From positions 74,673 to 138,672 of the forward strand of contig DF237163.1 of assembly GCA_000708835.1 (NCBI GenBank): a stretch of 64,000 bases of DNA, in the 5' to 3' direction. This stretch comes from Klebsormidium nitens (Eukaryota; Streptophyta; Klebsormidiophyceae; Klebsormidiales; Klebsormidiaceae). The notes beneath the pieces are model-generated. The model worked only from the letters and a program-made list of their open reading frames with translations, was not told the DNA's origin and ran no database searches. Below are positions 58,901-64,000 of this stretch, piece by piece. Every line of letters begins with the position of its first letter. The stretch's first letter is position 1. Position numbers and translations under genes: made by a program.

Positions 58901-61900
58901 CGAACCAAGAAGCTGAGCCGGACCAACTCTCTCGGACGCCCCGACGCTGCCACCCGGACTTCCGAACTGTCCGCACAGAGAGCCCACCGGGGCAGTCGGA
59001 GCATGGACCTTTCGGACGCCCGGTTAAATCTCTCGGACGCCCGGTTGGATCGTTCGGACGCCCAATTGGACCTTTCGGACGCCCGGTTGGGATTTGGGGC
59101 AACCGAGGGACTCCAACCAGGGCCTTCTGCGGAAACGTTGAGGCTCGATGGGCGGTCGGGGCAGCTCTTCGGGGGGGTTGGGGAGGACGTGCGGGACTCG
59201 TTCCAGGCCCTGTGCAATGCGCACGAAGTGGTGAGTTGCAAGTTGCTCGACCATCTTAGTCTTGGTGACTTAATCTTGCGAAGGGCGACTGACGGTTCTG
59301 GCTTGTTGCATCCCTCGTGACACAGGCTCCGTGCCTAAGCAAGTTTTGAGTCGAGTATCGCAACGTAGTTCTGTATGGGCGCGTGATCCTCTTTTGTCTG
59401 AGAAGAAGAACTGTAGCCAGTACGAAAATGTCACCCCCGAAATCGTCGTTTCTTGTCTAACGCAAAAGTGCTTTGTGTCAGTACCAGGATGAAAGCCGGT
59501 TGCACTCAATGGCACATTCCCCCTTTGCTTCTGCCGAGCAACTAGACAAGCGTCTCTTTCTTGCCCTAGGTCCGGCGAAGCACCCACCTGACCCTAGACA
59601 GCATCGAGGACGACGTGAATGAAGGTGCTGACGTCAGCGTTGCTAATGTTGCCATGGACTACGATAAGATCCGGCATACTCTTTACGGAGGGTCCGACCA
59701 GGACGTGGCCGCCCTGCTGCAGGTAAGAGGCGCGCGCGCCAATTCTGCACATATCCAACGTATTCTCGCTCAAGTCTGCTGCGCATTCCATCTTACGAGA
59801 AGAAACAAGGAGTGAAATCGCAAATTCTAGGGGAACTTAGACGTGACCATCCTAACGGCGAAGGGCCTGAAAATATGTTCAGTAGAAGCCCGTACGTCTT
59901 CGACGATTTTAAGGCGACCATCAGAAGAAAAGAGGCAGCCAATGTCGATTTTTATGGCTGAAGTGTCTGGCGATCCGTCTTGTACGAGCAGCACATTGGA
60001 AGCCGCTGCTTCCACACTGAGGATAACATTCATCTCTTCAAGCACCAGAAACTAGACGAGCGAAATTTGCAGCACCTTGAATGTCATTTTTCATTTTTCC
60101 CGCCCACTTGCAGGACATCGCAAAGCGATTACTTAGCTCGCCAAAGACCTTTCAAGAAACGCTCGGCGGCGATCCGTTCTGTTTCCTGACCGGACGGAAG
60201 CAGCAGCGGCCTCTGCTGGCGCTGCTCGTGGAGCGCGGCGGTGGCGTTACGCGGCCGCTTGCGCGCGCGCTCAACGTGCTCGCGAGCGAAGAGTCTGGGC
60301 GAGGGTGAGTGCGTCAAAATGCGCAAGCGCGCCTCCGTCCCAGGTCGTCAAACGTCTCCAATTCTGGTTCGAATATAAGTTTTTAAGTTGAATGACAAGA
60401 ACAGTCAGAGTTTGAGTCTGAGAGGAGACTCGTACAGGACTTTGTGTAGCAATTCCAACAAGTGAGAGGACTTTCTAGCTCGACTTCGAAGTGCAAACTT
60501 TCTGGTAATCTATTCGCATCCGCGCTCAGAGGGTGGTCTGATTTGAACTGAGAACTCAGATAAGAACATTCAGAACGAATCGATGACTCTTACTTTGTTT
60601 CCATCCTCCTATCAGGCCTGCATAATGGGAGACGGCAGGCTTTCAACTCTGTGATATCCAGCTCTATTTTTGCGACGCGCTTAAATAGTTGGAAGATTAA
60701 GATCCTATTAGCAGTTACAGAAGCTTATCAACATCTAATCGGAGTGTCAGCTTACCTGTCGGGAACAGAAAGACCGTAGACTCGGAACTGCCCTGCAAGT
60801 CCTCTTCCGTATCAAAGAAAATACTTCAGAATCGGTGATTTTACCGGCGTGCGGGTTGTTTGGACCTTCTCAGTTCGTAATCGACTTCTTTGATTTTTCG
60901 CACAGATACCTCTTAACGAATGAAGCGGTCATTGTTGAGACCCTGGTCCGGATAACGCGCTTGGGGTGCGCCGATCCGGAGGCGGCAGAAGCGTTGCACG
61001 ACGGTTTGGAGGCCCTGCAGAAGCTGAGCGAAGGGCGTTCCGTCCAGAAGCTGATGATCCGGCACGGGGTGAGCGGAACAGCGGAAAGGCTGTTAGGGTG
61101 GTATTTATGTTAGTTACGAATGCCGACAGAAAGCGTCAGAAACTCTGGAAGGACTGATACTAAAATGCTTCAGACGTCTATGAGCCTCATGTCGCGACTT
61201 GCGGGTCGAAGACATGTGCAATCTCTATCTTGCGGATTTGCTGAAGCCCGCTCAAGATCGTCTTCGTTCGAGCACGAGTTGAAATCACTGGTAGGCATGA
61301 AGTTGGTCACAGGAAAAAGGGATCGATCTAGATCCTCTGGAAGGTCGATCCGACGATGTGCTTGCATCATACAGAAGCACCATGAAGGTTGAGGGACTTC
61401 GCCGGGATACTTGATAGACGCTGCCAGCTCTCAAAACATTGCCGCCGACACAAATGGAAACGTTTGTTAAGGAAGGGGCAGAGTTTTCGTGCCCATCGAA
61501 ATTATTGTGTCGATCAAAGTCGACCAGTTCGGCCCTGCTACCGCGTGTGCGTTGTGACTGATACTCATGAAAGGACTAATCAGGCTGACAACAGCTGTTT
61601 GGGCCTGCCAAATCTACACGACATATCCTGATTTCAATGTAAAGTATCTTCATTGGGGAACTCTCCAGATCGTTGTCGATCTGACGTCACTTATCAGCGG
61701 GCGCGCGCGCGGCGCGCTCGACGAGTACGGGCTCGAGCACGCGCTCGCGCTGCTGATGACGCTGTCGCTGCGCGCGGCCGGGAAGCGCGCGTGCGAGGCC
61801 GCGGCCGCGGAGCTCCTCGAGGCGCTGATGGAACTGCTCGAGAGCGACAGCCCACAAGTGAGCCGATCTAACTAGGTATTGATTTTGGGAATCTTTTCCA

Positions 61901-64000
61901 GATCCTGAAGCCATACACCGTACCGGAAGCAGCGGAACGTGAGTCGAAGAAATGATTGGGATCTCGCGGAGGCCCCTTGAGTCAATCCCCTAGTGAGCTC
62001 TGCCCTGCCCATCGGGACTCACGAAGTTTTTCATCGTCTCTCAAACCTGATGAGTTTGGCATTATGGTTCACTTGTCGAGAAATTCTGAATGAAGGGCGA
62101 GATAAAAGTTTTGGAATTGCAGAGGATTCGGCCTGCACCTCATGTGTGGTAGAACTGTCGGCGAGCTGCTCAGTACGGCTCAGAATGTTCACCAGAGACT
62201 TTTTAGAAGGAATCTGCTTGCGAACGACGGTTTCTTGTAGCACTCTGCTTCTGATTCGGCGAGAAATCAGACCCTATTTGGAGCCCCTGATTTCGCGCCC
62301 ATGTCTGCACTTTCTCGATTTCAGGAAGAGCGGGATTTTTAGTGCTCTTTAGCTCGCTTAGTGCTTCGTCGATGCACATGCACACAGGAAGAGACCTGAT
62401 AGAAGACTTTCAGGTTCGAACAGACCGATATGAAGATCTACATGGAATAGATGCTCCTTCTGCAGGTACGCACCTTCGTCAACGGTACCCTCTACTCCCT
62501 CCTCTCGCGGCCCGAGATCCGCGCAGCTGCGCGCGAGATGGACCTCCCCGCGCTGCTGCGCGCGGTCGTAAAGGGCGCTGACGCCACGTGTGCGCGCCAG
62601 ATTGGCCACGTGCTGACGCAGATGCACGGGGCCGCGGACGCGGCCGAGACGTCCGATTCGGGCGACAGCTCGGGCGGCGAGGTTTTGGAGCCCGCCAGGG
62701 TGAGGGCTTTTCAGCTTCTAAGTAGAGACAATCCGTCATGTAAAGAATTTCCATACGTTCATTGCTGAAGACATGAGAAACCGTGACTTCAATCATGGCG
62801 ATTTCGCCGTTCTGACCTAAGAATGAAGAGCACGTCAGTCGACTATTTTAGAACCAAAAGAAGAGCGGCCTGAATGGAGCAGAGTTCTCTCGTATTTCAA
62901 TTCATTTCACGGCGGCCGCCTTAACGGCGACCCGTGCATCCAAGCCTCGCACATGTTTTGCTTGCATATTCTAGTTCCTTCAAAGTGCCTGGAAAAACGC
63001 GAAGCATTTCCGTCCCAGCTGCTCAAGTCTCGCCGGCTAATTGCAATGCAACAAAGCATTAAAGCGAAACGAAATACGAAGCGCTTTACCTGCGCCGGAG
63101 TCTTAACACCAATTGTCTTCCCGACAGGTAAACGACCCAAGATCCACCAAATCAGCCTCGGCGCGGCACTCCCCCTCTGTCTCCCGCGTCGAACTCGGCG
63201 GCGAGAGCGGGCGCGGCGCTCAAAGCCAAGAAACTGAGCACCACCTGAAACCCTTGAGCCCCAACGTGAGTTGATTCCGTCAAGCCCGGCCAGCATTCTT
63301 GATTTCCAAACGTGCACAAGCGTAGTTGAGAACACGGTTTCCAAATGTGCACGCGACCGGAGCGTAAAGGGTCACGAACCGGACGAAGTTGTGCTCTTTT
63401 GCATTTCGAACCGAGTCGAACGACTCGGTGGGTGGATGCTGTGGGAAACAAGCGGCAGCGCCTCGTTGCACTTCGTCCTCATTGCGCAAGGGTACAGAAA
63501 ATCGGGGCAGGACTCAGAGGTGCGAAAAACAACATGGTCAAACAACCACGGTTTACAGCGTCTGCCGTAAATCGGTCAAGTGAGAAGGCGGACGGCCGAG
63601 CCGGCCACACTCGAAGCGTGGGCTGCACACTTGACCAGAAGAACTTCTGAGTTGCTGACATCAGTTTGCTTCAATAAAATGGGAGTTCAGAGTCTAAGCG
63701 CCATCATGATTAAGTAAAACCGGTGTCCGTCGGACCGCATGCCACTGTTGGTCATAGATTGCTAGCTCAATGTGCAGGTATGCGGAGCTTCGGAGCGGAA
63801 TGACGCCGCCCTTGCGTCAGGGACCAAAGCTACGGGGGCTTCAGCGAAGGCCTCCGGCGCGACTAACGGACAAGGAGCTCACAGAGAAAGTGTTGAAAAC
63901 TTGCCTGCGCAGCGGGGCGGCAAAAGACGGGGGGACTCCGAGGTGCGCCGAAGCACCGTCACGGAACAAGGAAAGCGGCCGGCAAACGTTCGGGCCTCTG
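55922..64000 (+). CDS. ARMC9: ARMC9-like LisH/armadillo protein of the ciliary base (3' end beyond the window)
   Basis: Exons: 55922-56026, 56450-56797, 57266-58321, 58889-59230, 59570-59722, 60114-60304, 60906-61068, 61669-61857, 62466-62699, 63128-63265 and 63778 to beyond 64000 (at least 1,047 aa). A LisH motif is at residues 17-40 (LKGCIAEFLAYHGLQTTLK), running over the first splice. Exon 2 continues with SFEEEFYTKRIA and FALPHVTEPQSHPLFQ, a block resembling ARMC9 FYALPFV..HP.F. A long probably disordered region follows (about 200-617). Armadillo-like helices come next: YLLTNEAVIVETLVRI, ALHDGLEALQKLSEGRSVQK, YGLEHALALLMTLSLRAAGK and FVNGTLYSLLSRPEIR. The acidic DSGDSSGGEVLEP matches the ARMC9 region after the repeats. 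In animals ARMC9 acts at the basal body and is tied to Joubert syndrome. Intron 1 would be GC-AG. The exon 3 donor (GTCCGA) is weak. The start ATG gives the LisH motif directly. Confidence 0.85.
59006..59089 (+). repeat. Four tandem 21-bp units coding a heptad repeat in ARMC9
   Basis: Units at 59006, 59027, 59048 and 59069 all contain TCGGACGCC and encode DLSDARL, NLSDARL, DRSDAQL and DLSDARL. The period of exactly seven residues, with Leu at fixed positions, suits an amphipathic helix. The unit length keeps the frame whatever the copy number. Confidence 0.9.

Overview
The window is nuclear DNA from a green-lineage eukaryote, most likely a streptophyte alga such as Klebsormidium; the organism is inferred and not proven. 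Protein-coding exons are short and GC-rich, and are flanked by GT(A/G)AG donors and TGCAG-type acceptors. Introns and spacers are more AT-rich. A plant-type photosystem I antenna gene (LHCA5) lies next to a ciliary basal-body gene (ARMC9), which fits a photosynthetic organism that still makes flagellated cells. I built eight gene models by hand by following reading phase across each splice junction. No rRNA, tRNA, CRISPR array or intact transposon was found.

Layout. 1-12.4 kb: no gene I can support, with scattered copies of a strand-biased 10-mer. 12.5-13.1 kb: GC-rich, possibly a promoter or CpG-rich leader. 13.4-18.8 kb (+): plastid-targeted FAD monooxygenase. 18.8-22.2 kb: no recognised gene, but one long orphan ORF. 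22.2-28.1 kb (-): complete seven-exon lipid phosphate phosphatase with long introns. 28.1-29.5 kb: spacer rich in hairpins. 29.5-32.6 kb (+): conserved-looking protein of unknown function. 34.5-37.6 kb (-): coiled-coil protein with a 24-nt microexon. 38.4-41.7 kb (+): type II membrane glycosyltransferase, GT34-like. 43.5-50.3 kb (+): large protein with two B-boxes, a coiled coil, an IQ motif and a Pro-rich tail. 51.8-54.9 kb (-): LHCA5. 55.9 kb to the window end (+): ARMC9 with a LisH domain, running off the edge.

Three divergent pairs probably share upstream regions: phosphatase/unknown protein, coiled-coil/GT34 and LHCA5/ARMC9. No metabolic cluster or operon-like logic is visible, and neighbours work in different compartments (plastid, ER/Golgi, cilium). 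The points most worth a second look are the double B-box/IQ protein with its possible short isoform, the ARMC9 gene with a GC-AG first intron and an in-frame heptad repeat, the altered PAP2 signature in the phosphatase, a 21-bp inverted-repeat element around a hairpin, and the strand-biased decamer.
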